Of a DNA stretch of 64,000 bases, positions 25,315-32,343 are shown piece after piece. The notes beneath the pieces were generated by a model that saw only the letters and a list, made by a program, of their open reading frames with translations, had not been told where the DNA came from and did not search any database. Source of the DNA: Vibrio bivalvicida (lineage in GTDB: Bacteria; Pseudomonadota; Gammaproteobacteria; Enterobacterales; Vibrionaceae); assembly GCF_001399455.2 (NCBI RefSeq), contig NZ_LLEI02000020.1:1-64000 (forward strand), written 5' to 3'. Position 1 is the first letter of the stretch. Each line of letters begins with the position of its first letter. Both the position numbers and the translations under genes were made by a program.

Positions 25315-27095
25315 GACACCACCACCATGCGGAACATGCCCGCGTCCATATGGAACATCAGATGACAATGCCAGGCCCAGCGACCTAGTGCATCGGCGGT
25401 GACCAGAAAGCTGATACGCTGGGCTGGCTGAACTGGTATGGTATGCCGACGGCACAAAAACTCGCCGCTAGGGCTTTCCAGCTCGCTCCACATACCGTGT
25501 AAGTGCATGGGGTGTGTCATCATGGTATCGTTGTGCAGGATGACGCGCACCCGCTCACCGTAGCTTAGATGAATGGGTGTGGATCCCCCAAACTCGACGC
25601 CATCGAACGACCAAGTGTAGCGTTCCATATTGCCTGTGAGATGCAATTCAATTTCCCGCTCGGGTGGGCGAGGATCCATGGGGCCACTAGGAGTGCGCAG
25701 ATCTGCTAAGGTCAGTACTCGTCTGCCGTTATTGCGCAGGCCTACACCGGGGTCATCAAGGTTGGTTCGCGGCATTTCGACTCGCATATCGACGCTAGGG
25801 CCATATTCGGTGCGGGCGTGACGGACTTCCTTGCTAGCGGCTGCCAAACTACTAGTCATGGCAGCATGGTCCATGCTCGCCATATCATTCATGGCACTGT
25901 GATCCATACCATTCATGGCACTGTGATCCATACCATTCATAGCACCATGATCCATATTGCCCATCATGTCGGCCATGGTCAGGGCTTGAGGTTCATCCAG
26001 TGGCGGTACTATCGTGCTCAGCCCTTTGCGGGTAGCTAGGGTTCCCCGGGCATAACCAGTTCGGTCCATGGACTGGGCAAACAGAGTATAAGCCTCGGCG
26101 GTGGGCTCTACCAACACATCGTAGGTTTCTCCAGGTCCAAAACGGAATTCATCCACCATCACAGGCTTCACGTTAACACCGTCGGCCTGCACGACAGTCA
26201 GCTTCAGACCGGGAATACGCACATCGTAAAATGTATTGCCAGCACCGTTGATAAATCGCAGCCGTACCCGTTCCCCGGGCTTGAACAGCCCTGTCCAGTT
26301 GCCGGCGGGCGTGGTACCGTTCATTAGATAAGTCAGAGTTTCCGCGGACAGGTCAGCTAGATCGCTGGGGCTCATACGCATGTTGTTCCACATCTGTCGC
26401 TTTTCCAGCGATGCGCTGAGGCCGACACTGGCCATGTCTCGAAAGAAATCCACCACCGTTGGCTGGTTAAAGTTGTAGTAATCGCCCTGGTTTTTCAGTT
26501 TGCCGAACACCCGCATGGGGTTTTCGTCGGTCCAATCCGACAAAACCACCATATGTTCCCGATTGGCACTGATGGAATCAGCATCAGTTGGCTCCACAAT
26601 CAAGCCACCATACATGCCGGTCAGTTCCTGCATGCCCGAGTGAGAGTGGTACCAGTAAGTTCCGCTCTGTTCCAGAGTGTAACGGTAGGTAAAGGTTTCG
26701 CCGGGCGGAATGCCAGCAAAGCTGATGCCAGGCACGCCGTCCATCTCAAAGGGAAGAATAATGCCGTGCCAGTGAATGGAGGTAGGCTCCTTCAGGCGGT
26801 TGGTGACGCGAATGGTGACGGTATCGCCCTCGCGCATGCGCAAGGTAGGCCCTGGAATGGAGCCGTTGATGGTGGTAGCCATGCGAGCTTTGCCAGTAAA
26901 ATTGACTGGGGTTTCATCAATTACCAGATCGAACTCGGTACCGGACAGTTCGGGTACACTGCCGTTTAACGTAGTGGGGACGGGTGAGCGGGCTGAAGCC
27001 AGTATGGGAGAGACACCCAGAATTACACCACCCGCAGCCAGTCCTTGTACAAAGCGCCGCCGAGGCAGATTGAGCGGGTTTTGGGGCTGTTTCAT
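25311..27095 (-). CDS. copA: Periplasmic multicopper oxidase CopA/PcoA type
   Basis: A 594-residue oxidase exported by the Tat system: the N-terminus has a twin-arginine region (LPRRRFVQGLAAGG). Copper ligands are visible as HWHG (about 115), HSHSG (about 155), HPMHLHG (about 545) and HCHLMFHMDAGM near the end. A Met/His-rich insert with repeated MDHSAMNG units (about 405–435) is typical of PcoA/CopA and binds extra copper. It oxidises Cu(I) to the less toxic Cu(II). This is a different protein from the CopA ATPase at 17484. The ATG at 27095 has an AGGAA ribosome binding site; a copper-box palindrome lies about 70 bp upstream. Confidence 0.93.
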   Translation of the reverse strand: MKQPQNPLNLPRRRFVQGLAAGGVILGVSPILASARSPVPTTLNGSVPELSGTEFDLVIDETPVNFTGKARMATTINGSIPGPTLRMREGDTVTIRVTNRLKEPTSIHWHGIILPFEMDGVPGISFAGIPPGETFTYRYTLEQSGTYWYHSHSGMQELTGMYGGLIVEPTDADSISANREHMVVLSDWTDENPMRVFGKLKNQGDYYNFNQPTVVDFFRDMASVGLSASLEKRQMWNNMRMSPSDLADLSAETLTYLMNGTTPAGNWTGLFKPGERVRLRFINGAGNTFYDVRIPGLKLTVVQADGVNVKPVMVDEFRFGPGETYDVLVEPTAEAYTLFAQSMDRTGYARGTLATRKGLSTIVPPLDEPQALTMADMMGNMDHGAMNGMDHSAMNGMDHSAMNDMASMDHAAMTSSLAAASKEVRHARTEYGPSVDMRVEMPRTNLDDPGVGLRNNGRRVLTLADLRTPSGPMDPRPPEREIELHLTGNMERYTWSFDGVEFGGSTPIHLSYGERVRVILHNDTMMTHPMHLHGMWSELESPSGEFLCRRHTIPVQPAQRISFLVTADALGRWAWHCHLMFHMDAGMFRMVVVS

Positions 27096-27163
27096 AATTT
27101 TTCCTAGATTGTCTTTTGACATAGAGACAGCATAGATAGGCACACCTGATGCCTACATGACGT

Positions 27164-27187
27164 GAAGATGATAAAAATGTCATCTTC
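27164..27187 (-). promoter_or_regulatory. Putative CusR/CopR box upstream of the multicopper oxidase operon
   Basis: The core ATGATAAAAATGTCAT (27168–27183) fits the recurring palindrome with one change, and the flanks extend it: GAAGATGA on the left is mirrored by TCATCTTC on the right, giving an 8-bp inverted repeat with an 8-bp centre. It lies 73 bp upstream of the oxidase start codon. Confidence 0.7.
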
Positions 27188-27278
27188 TAGCGAAATACCC
27201 TTGAACCCATTACAACGAGCTTGAGAACAGAACTTAATGTGCACCATCATCAAGGTAACCAACTTCACGTAACTAACT

Positions 27279-27443
27279 ATGAAACAGCTGCTTAATGAGG
27301 ATAAAGAAAGCACCTACAATTACCTGCAAAAGGGCCTACCCTTAATGTCTAGTGCCAAGCCTACAAGAGTAGTGCTGGCAGATGCCAGGACTTTGATTGA
27401 CCGCGCGAGACAGTCTGAAAGACAGAGTACTGAGCCTGCTTAA
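27279..27443 (+). pseudogene. Possible remnant of a copper response-regulator gene
   Basis: A 54-codon frame begins MKQLLNEDKESTYNYLQKGL, which looks like a damaged copy of the OmpR-type N-terminus seen intact at 29752 (MKLLVVEDEEKAGAYLKKGL). After about 20 residues similarity ends. In many pco/cop clusters a regulator gene (copR) lies at this place, divergent from or next to the oxidase. The match is short, so this is tentative. Confidence 0.4.
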
Positions 27444-28013
27444 TCGGGCTAAGGTCCCCAAACAAAGAAACAATCATAACAATTTTCTATCTCATTGATT
27501 TTCAAAAAATAAAAACATCACAGTCATGCCTGTAAAATCGCTATACCATAAATTATTCTAACGCTTTCGATCACTTCAAAGCGTTTAATCTTGACTGATA
27601 TCGGGAAACACTTTTGCTATTAAAGCTCATTGCAGGCACAAGATTAAACGAAAATGAAAAACTTAATCAGGAACGGTCAAGCTTTACCAAGTTGTTGCCA
27701 AATAGCAGTTGAAATCACTGGAGTAGATTAGCTCTTTACCGGCAGGTTGGTATTCTACTTTGAACACAAAACAAACAGTAACGAAATGTGCAGATTCATC
27801 TGTAATCAAAGTACACGTGTTATGTTTACTTGTTTCGTGGTTGGCAGATTTTCAAGCTATTTGTGGATATAAAAAAACACAACAGCTCCATTTATATTGT
27901 GAAGTATAGCCCCGTATGACGGTAGAGCTAAGCATTGCCGAAGCAGCAATATCCGCGTTCTTCTTTTACGGTGGAGTCCAACGCCAATCGCTTGGTAGTT
28001 TTAAAGGGCTAAG
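27444..28013. other. 570-bp stretch with no recognisable gene
   Basis: AT-rich sequence between the oxidase module and the cus-type module. I see no open frame with a ribosome binding site, no RNA gene and no insertion-sequence end. It is probably junction sequence left by the joining of two modules. Confidence 0.5.
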
Positions 28014-28113
28014 ATGACAAAACTGTCATGAATCCCTCCCCACTCCTGATCTAAACGTTGCGATAAACTGAATCTCAGTTAAACGAGTTAAAGTTATTTT
28101 GGAGAGCAAGAGA
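28014..28113 (+). promoter_or_regulatory. Putative CusR/CopR box and promoter block of the small-protein operon
   Basis: ATGACAAAACTGTCAT (28014–28029) is a perfect fit to ATGAC-N6-GTCAT. The following 85 bp, up to the ribosome binding site GGAGA, are duplicated in diverged form at 20287–20384 behind copA. The box lies 85 bp upstream of the ATG at 28114. Confidence 0.75.
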
Positions 28114-28401
28114 ATGAAAAGCAAAAAATCAGATTGTCACAAGAATGGTCATCATAAAGGTCATGGATGGATGATGGTTCTATGCGCGTTACTAATGGTG
28201 GGTATTCCATTATTTATTCTCTCTTCTAGCCAAGAGATGTTTAGTTGGGCATACCTTAGTAGTGCGATTGTTCCATTAATCATCTGTTTAGCGATGCATG
28301 GTTTAATGATGAAGATGATGATGCCGAGTGAAAAGAAAGGCTCCGAAGCCAACGAGCAATCGGTGGAAAAAATTGAAAACAATCAACAGTTCAAAGCATA
28401 A
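28114..28401 (+). CDS. Small His-rich membrane protein (DUF2933-like)
   Basis: A 95-residue protein. The N-terminus KKSDCHKNGHHKGHG is rich in His, followed by two hydrophobic helices (about residues 19–37 and 48–66) and a Met-rich stretch MHGLMMKMMMP before a charged tail. Layout and composition recall small DUF2933 proteins found in metal-resistance clusters, but I am not certain of the match. The ATG at 28114 follows GGAGA by 9 nt; a TTG five codons earlier lacks a ribosome binding site. Likely copper-regulated from the box at 28014. Confidence 0.7.
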   Translation: MKSKKSDCHKNGHHKGHGWMMVLCALLMVGIPLFILSSSQEMFSWAYLSSAIVPLIICLAMHGLMMKMMMPSEKKGSEANEQSVEKIENNQQFKA

Positions 28402-28420
28402 GTAAGGGTTAGGTGATTTT

Positions 28421-28663
28421 ATGAAAAAGTTATATGTATCAGTGTTATTAAGTGGTCTAGTTGCGATGCCAGTGCTAGCAACAAGTTCCATCGATGATCA
28501 GCATCGAGACCACCATGCCGTTCAAAATGAGAAAGTACATGCTAATCGACCTCATACGGATCAAGTGAAGGATCACGAAGGAATGATGGAACACATGCAA
28601 ATGATGCAAAGCATGAACATGGAAGACATGCCAGAAGAGTGCAAAAAAATGATGAGTAGCTGA
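28421..28663 (+). CDS. Small secreted Met/His-rich protein, probable periplasmic copper binder
   Basis: An 80-residue protein with a signal peptide (ending PVLA, about residue 20). The mature 60 residues include DQHRDHHAV and a dense Met block (GMMEHMQMMQSMNMEDM), ending with a single Cys in EECKKMMSS. Such composition suggests Cu(I)/Cu(II) binding in the periplasm. It lies 19 bp after the His-rich membrane protein gene, so the two are likely one transcript ending at the terminator at 28718. No named family recognised. Confidence 0.7.
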   Translation: MKKLYVSVLLSGLVAMPVLATSSIDDQHRDHHAVQNEKVHANRPHTDQVKDHEGMMEHMQMMQSMNMEDMPEECKKMMSS

Positions 28664-28717
28664 ACCAATGAAATATTCGTAATCAGAAAAAGAGATCCCC
28701 TTTACTTTTTCGAGTAA

Positions 28718-28753
28718 AAAAGAGCCGCCAGAGCTAACTGGGCGGCTCTTTAT
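28718..28753 (+). terminator. Intrinsic terminator of the small-protein operon
   Basis: A GC-rich stem AAAGAGCCGCC / GGCGGCTCTTT with an 11-nt loop, followed by a short T-run (CTTTATCG), 55 bp after the stop codon at 28663. Confidence 0.75.
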
Positions 28754-28860
28754 CGTTTAGAGCCACAGGATTCATCGCAATCACTGCAAGGCTATTTTTG
28801 GGGTTGCTTGATTTTATTGCGGTTAAAAGTTTATCGATTGTCTCCCTCCTAAATCTTAAT

Positions 28861-28876
28861 ATGACAAAAATGTCAT
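28861..28876 (+). promoter_or_regulatory. Putative CusR/CopR box upstream of DUF3316-like gene 2
   Basis: ATGACAAAAATGTCAT is a perfect ATGAC-N6-GTCAT palindrome, 70 bp upstream of the ATG at 28947. The same spacing is seen for the paralogous gene at 20743. Confidence 0.75.
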
Positions 28877-28946
28877 GTTTGAGTGCCGAAAACGGTCACA
28901 CTGGTTTAGATAAACTAAGAGCATCCAAACAGAGAAGGAAATAATA

Positions 28947-29327
28947 ATGAATCTATTAGTCAAAACTCTATTAACTAGCTCTATTATACTTACTAGTGCC
29001 GCATCATTTGCACAACCATTGTATTCCGGTGGCAATTATGTAAGTCGAGTTGATCATAAAACTGTCTCTATTGATGCCGTGAGCTCTAAACAGCAAGCAT
29101 ACACGTTAGGGCTGGAAAAACTGTCAGAATTTGAGGATATGAGCGGGCGAGATTTAAGTACAGCTCTGGTCCCTGTAAGAACTTATGGTAGTGCTCGAAA
29201 TTCTACTCACCTGAAAGATGGAGGGTATGTAACTGTTCAGGAAAGATTGAATAATCAAGGTCAGATAGAGTATGTAGCCAAAGTACATCTTAATGTTCAT
29301 TATCAAGAACGAGATAGCAACAACTAA
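28947..29327 (+). CDS. Secreted DUF3316-like protein, copy 2
   Basis: A 126-residue paralogue of the protein at 20743, identical in length, with a signal peptide (ending ASFA-Q) and the same mature start QPLYSGGNYVSRV, central NSTHLK and C-terminus VHYQERDSNN. The two are about two-thirds identical by eye. A consensus copper box precedes it and a stem-loop follows. It is likely followed in the same transcript by the PII-like gene and cusRS. The conserved N- and C-terminal blocks suggest they carry the function; what it is remains unknown. Confidence 0.8.
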   Translation: MNLLVKTLLTSSIILTSAASFAQPLYSGGNYVSRVDHKTVSIDAVSSKQQAYTLGLEKLSEFEDMSGRDLSTALVPVRTYGSARNSTHLKDGGYVTVQERLNNQGQIEYVAKVHLNVHYQERDSNN

Positions 29328-29336
29328 TCTCAGCAG

Positions 29337-29368
29337 AGCTCCTAGAGCATCAATTTGTTCTAGGAGCT
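29337..29368 (+). other. Stem-loop between DUF3316-like gene 2 and the PII-like gene
   Basis: A perfect 10-bp stem (AGCTCCTAGA / TCTAGGAGCT) with a 12-nt loop lies 9 bp after the stop codon. There is no T-run, and the next gene's ribosome binding site (AAGGAG) follows at once. It may attenuate, stabilise the upstream mRNA or tune the downstream start. Confidence 0.55.
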
Positions 29369-29379
29369 AAGGAGCAACT

Positions 29380-29721
29380 ATGATTGATAAAATTTCGGTA
29401 ATATTTCAGGAACAAAAGCTTGAGGATATTGAATCAGTTCTCGCAGAGGAAGGGGTGCGAAACTTCACGATTTATCAAGTACAAGGGCGTGGAAGTCATG
29501 CAAACCTAATTGATACCCATGCTTTAAATACACATTACCAACTAGATGTTTTCATTGGTCATAGCCATACTCAGAGTTTGGTTGGTGCATTACTAGATAC
29601 TCTATGTGTGTCACAAGAAGGAAATGGTGTTACGTCTGTCATAGAAAACGTTTTGTTGTTTGATAATAATACGAAAAATCAAATTTCTAACCCATCATAT
29701 AATCACAAGCTCGATGTATAA
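29380..29721 (+). CDS. PII-like (GlnB/CutA-fold) small cytoplasmic protein
   Basis: A 113-residue protein without a signal peptide. The pattern is that of PII signalling proteins: a first strand and helix (KISVIFQEQKLEDIESVLAEEG), a second strand (NFTIYQVQGRG) leading to a T-loop-like stretch, and a final IENVLLFDN where PII proteins have their terminal strand. PII-like proteins bind nucleotides or small ligands and tune partner proteins. It sits between the DUF3316-like gene and cusRS with a strong AAGGAG ribosome binding site. The fold call is by eye; the ligand and partner are unknown. Confidence 0.6.
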   Translation: MIDKISVIFQEQKLEDIESVLAEEGVRNFTIYQVQGRGSHANLIDTHALNTHYQLDVFIGHSHTQSLVGALLDTLCVSQEGNGVTSVIENVLLFDNNTKNQISNPSYNHKLDV

Positions 29722-29751
29722 CATCCAAGGAAATGAAGGCATTTTTCTTAT

Positions 29752-30435
29752 ATGAAATTACTCGTTGTAGAAGATGAAGAGAAAGCTGGAGCTTATCTTA
29801 AAAAGGGCCTAATTGAATCAGGCTACACTGTAGATCTATCTACCGATGGTGTTGATGCGTTGTACTTAGCGACCACTTATGAATATGATCTCATTGTTTT
29901 AGACATTATGCTACCAAAGTTGAATGGGTGGCAGTTATTGCAGACACTTCGCAGCAGTGAAATATCTACACCTGTCATTATTTTGTCAGCTAAAGATCAG
30001 GTTGAAGATCGAGTGAAAGGACTTGAACTTGGAGCGAATGACTACCTTGTTAAGCCTTTTGCCTTTGTCGAATTGCTTGCAAGAGTCAAAAATGCATTAC
30101 GTCACCAAACTACCACGGTCAAAACTGAGTCTGTTCTAAGTATTGCTGATTTGAGCCTCGACTTACTTAAACGAAAGGCGACTCGAAACAATGACACGAT
30201 CCCTCTGACGGCAAAAGAGTTTTCTTTGCTGGAATATTTATTTACGAAGAGGGGTCAAGTTGTCACTCGCACTCAGATAGCGTCCGCTGTTTGGGATATG
30301 AACTTTGATAGTGATACGAATGTCATTGATGCAGCAGTGAAAAGATTGAGGACGAAAATCGACAAGCCTTATCAGAACAAACTTATCCAGACCGTGCGAG
30401 GTATGGGGTACAAGCTTGATGACGCCGTAGAATGA
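29752..30435 (+). CDS. cusR: Copper response regulator, CusR/CopR type (OmpR family)
   Basis: A 227-residue regulator. The receiver domain (1–115) has the acidic pair EDE (7–9), phospho-acceptor Asp51 in LIVLDIMLP and Lys in YLVKPF. A winged-helix OmpR-type DNA-binding domain (about 130–225) ends in TVRGMGYKL. It overlaps the kinase gene by 4 bp (ATGA). In a copper cluster this should be the regulator that binds the ATGAC-N6-GTCAT palindromes found elsewhere in the element. Assigning copper as the signal rests on context. Confidence 0.9.
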   Translation: MKLLVVEDEEKAGAYLKKGLIESGYTVDLSTDGVDALYLATTYEYDLIVLDIMLPKLNGWQLLQTLRSSEISTPVIILSAKDQVEDRVKGLELGANDYLVKPFAFVELLARVKNALRHQTTTVKTESVLSIADLSLDLLKRKATRNNDTIPLTAKEFSLLEYLFTKRGQVVTRTQIASAVWDMNFDSDTNVIDAAVKRLRTKIDKPYQNKLIQTVRGMGYKLDDAVE

Positions 30436-31751
30436 AAAAATTACTAAATCAATCAATTGCACGCAAATTGGTGTTTATGTTTGTCACAGCCTCTTTTGTA
30501 GTTTTAGTCGTGTTTGCTTTAACGATCCAACACGCTATCAAGAACCATTTTAATGAGCAGGACTATAGGCACCTAGAAACAAAACTCCTTCCTTTAATAA
30601 GTACTGTTGAGCGAGATCTAGACTTGTTCCAGTCATGGGATATCTCAGCCTGGATATTAAACAATCAACAGGTGGTGCAAACGAACAATGAAGCTATTGA
30701 CCTTCCATCTGAGCTGATAGGTAGCTCTTCATATGAATGGAGTGTAGGCAACAACCGTTTTCATGCTTTTAAGTTCGATTATCCTGAGGTAGAAAACGGT
30801 GCGATCGTGCTCGCAATGAATGTGACTCATCACAAGCTGTTTTTCGACAAGCTAAATACCATTCTATTTTGGACATTAGTTTTAACACTGAGTTTATCGG
30901 GTGCTTATGCATTAATCATTGTTAGAAATGGGTTACAGCCACTGAAACAATTAAAAGAGTATATCGAGCAAGTGAATACTAGCAACCTCAGCATTCGTAT
31001 ACCAAGTGACTCACTTCCAAAGGAGTTAAGCAACTTAATTATTTCTCAAAATGAAATGCTAGAGAGGTTGCAAGAAGGTTATCTCAGGTTGAGTGAGTTT
31101 TCATCAGATATTGCTCATGAGTTAAGAACACCGTTGAACAATATCTTGACCCAGACTCAAGTGGCACTTGGTATAGAGCGCTCCGTTGAAGAGTATCAAG
31201 ACATTCTAGTATCAAACATCGAAGAGCTAGAGCGATTCAATAAGACCATTTCAGATACATTATACCTAGCTAAATCAGAGAATAGGCTTCTGCACAAGAC
31301 CGATGCAGAGTTAGAGTTGAGAGAAGTAATCAACCCTTTGCTTGAATATTATGATGTGTTGGCAGAAGAAAAAAATGTTCGATTTACCCTAGATGGTTCC
31401 TCGACTCTGTTCGGTGACAAAGATATGCTTCAACGAGCATTTGGTAATGTGTTGTCTAATGCGTTGAGGCACTGCTTCCATAATACGGATATATCGGTAG
31501 TAATCTCCGAATCAGAAACGAGCAACAAGGTGATAATCAGCAATGTTGGTGAGCCTATACCTTTGAGCTCTTTGCCCTATATATTTGAACGGTTCTATCG
31601 TTCAGATAAGTCGCGTGCCCATAACGGAAGTGTTGGGGCTGGATTAGGACTTCCTATAGCTAAGGCTATCATGAAAGCACATCACGGAGATATCTTAGTA
31701 AATGCGAAGGATGAGCGAACTGAATTCGTCTTTATTTTCAATAATCTTTAA
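30432..31751 (+). CDS. cusS: Copper sensor histidine kinase, CusS type
   Basis: A 439-residue inner-membrane kinase. Two membrane helices (about 12–32 and 142–162) enclose a periplasmic sensor domain; a HAMP segment follows, then the phospho-acceptor His in SSDIAHELRTPLNN (about 222–235) and the ATP-binding domain with NVLSNALRH and GAGLGLPIAKAI. CusS-type kinases detect periplasmic Cu(I)/Ag(I). The start overlaps the end of cusR, so the pair is translationally coupled. Confidence 0.9.
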   Translation: MKKLLNQSIARKLVFMFVTASFVVLVVFALTIQHAIKNHFNEQDYRHLETKLLPLISTVERDLDLFQSWDISAWILNNQQVVQTNNEAIDLPSELIGSSSYEWSVGNNRFHAFKFDYPEVENGAIVLAMNVTHHKLFFDKLNTILFWTLVLTLSLSGAYALIIVRNGLQPLKQLKEYIEQVNTSNLSIRIPSDSLPKELSNLIISQNEMLERLQEGYLRLSEFSSDIAHELRTPLNNILTQTQVALGIERSVEEYQDILVSNIEELERFNKTISDTLYLAKSENRLLHKTDAELELREVINPLLEYYDVLAEEKNVRFTLDGSSTLFGDKDMLQRAFGNVLSNALRHCFHNTDISVVISESETSNKVIISNVGEPIPLSSLPYIFERFYRSDKSRAHNGSVGAGLGLPIAKAIMKAHHGDILVNAKDERTEFVFIFNNL

Positions 31752-31828
31752 CACCAATAAATTTGAAATATCACTATTGTTCATCAGTTTTTATAATGTA
31801 TTATGAACGCGTAGTGAAAAGGTACGAT

Positions 31829-32251
31829 ATGACAGACTCTTTGAGACAAACAAGTATTTTGATTATCAGCATCTTAGCGATGTTGATGTCGAGCTACGTC
31901 TCGAGTATGCCAATGATGGATATGAGTGCAATATCGTCCTCTTCAATTCAAACCCAACGTTCTCACCATGACTCGATGGAAATGTCTGAGACTACAGCAA
32001 GCCATCATGCGATGATAGGCTGCCCACCGATGGATATAGAGATGACAAAGAGCGATAGTTCTACTCATTGCGATGGTTCATCTACCTCTGGTGGGGACTG
32101 CTGTAAAAGTGTGTGTACTAGCGTATTTTTTCCACTCTCATCTTCTCGATTAATCAGCATCTCTGAACCTGAACAGGCTCTGCGTCACCCAATCAAAATA
32201 GGCGTAACAGTAACTCGTATTCAGAGCTTACTGCGTCCACCCTCTGTTTAA
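31829..32251 (+). CDS. Secreted Met/His/Cys-rich protein, CopL-like
   Basis: A 140-residue protein. A hydrophobic N-terminus (ILIISILAMLMSSYVSS) is followed by MPMMDMSAIS, a His/Met stretch (HHDSMEMSETTASHHAM), a Cys motif GGDCCKSVC and the C-terminal SLLRPPSV. Small proteins with this layout and an RPP tail are found ahead of cus or cop genes (CopL-like) and are thought to bind copper. I chose the ATG at 31829, where the signal sequence begins; the frame is open 22 codons further upstream but without homology or a better ribosome binding site. It lies between cusS and cusC. Confidence 0.65.
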   Translation: MTDSLRQTSILIISILAMLMSSYVSSMPMMDMSAISSSSIQTQRSHHDSMEMSETTASHHAMIGCPPMDIEMTKSDSSTHCDGSSTSGGDCCKSVCTSVFFPLSSSRLISISEPEQALRHPIKIGVTVTRIQSLLRPPSV

Positions 32252-32343
32252 TTCAACTATCATAACTATTTAGCTCTCAATTCTATCTGCTGGAAGGCAG
32301 AAGTTGAGGTATGTCCATATCGTTTTATCGTGGATAAACAACA

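Noticed and set aside
25860..25960. Short tandem repeats in the multicopper oxidase gene, and similar at 38715–38840
   Set aside because: These are coding repeats of Met-Asp-His units for copper binding, not a CRISPR array or a mobile repeat.
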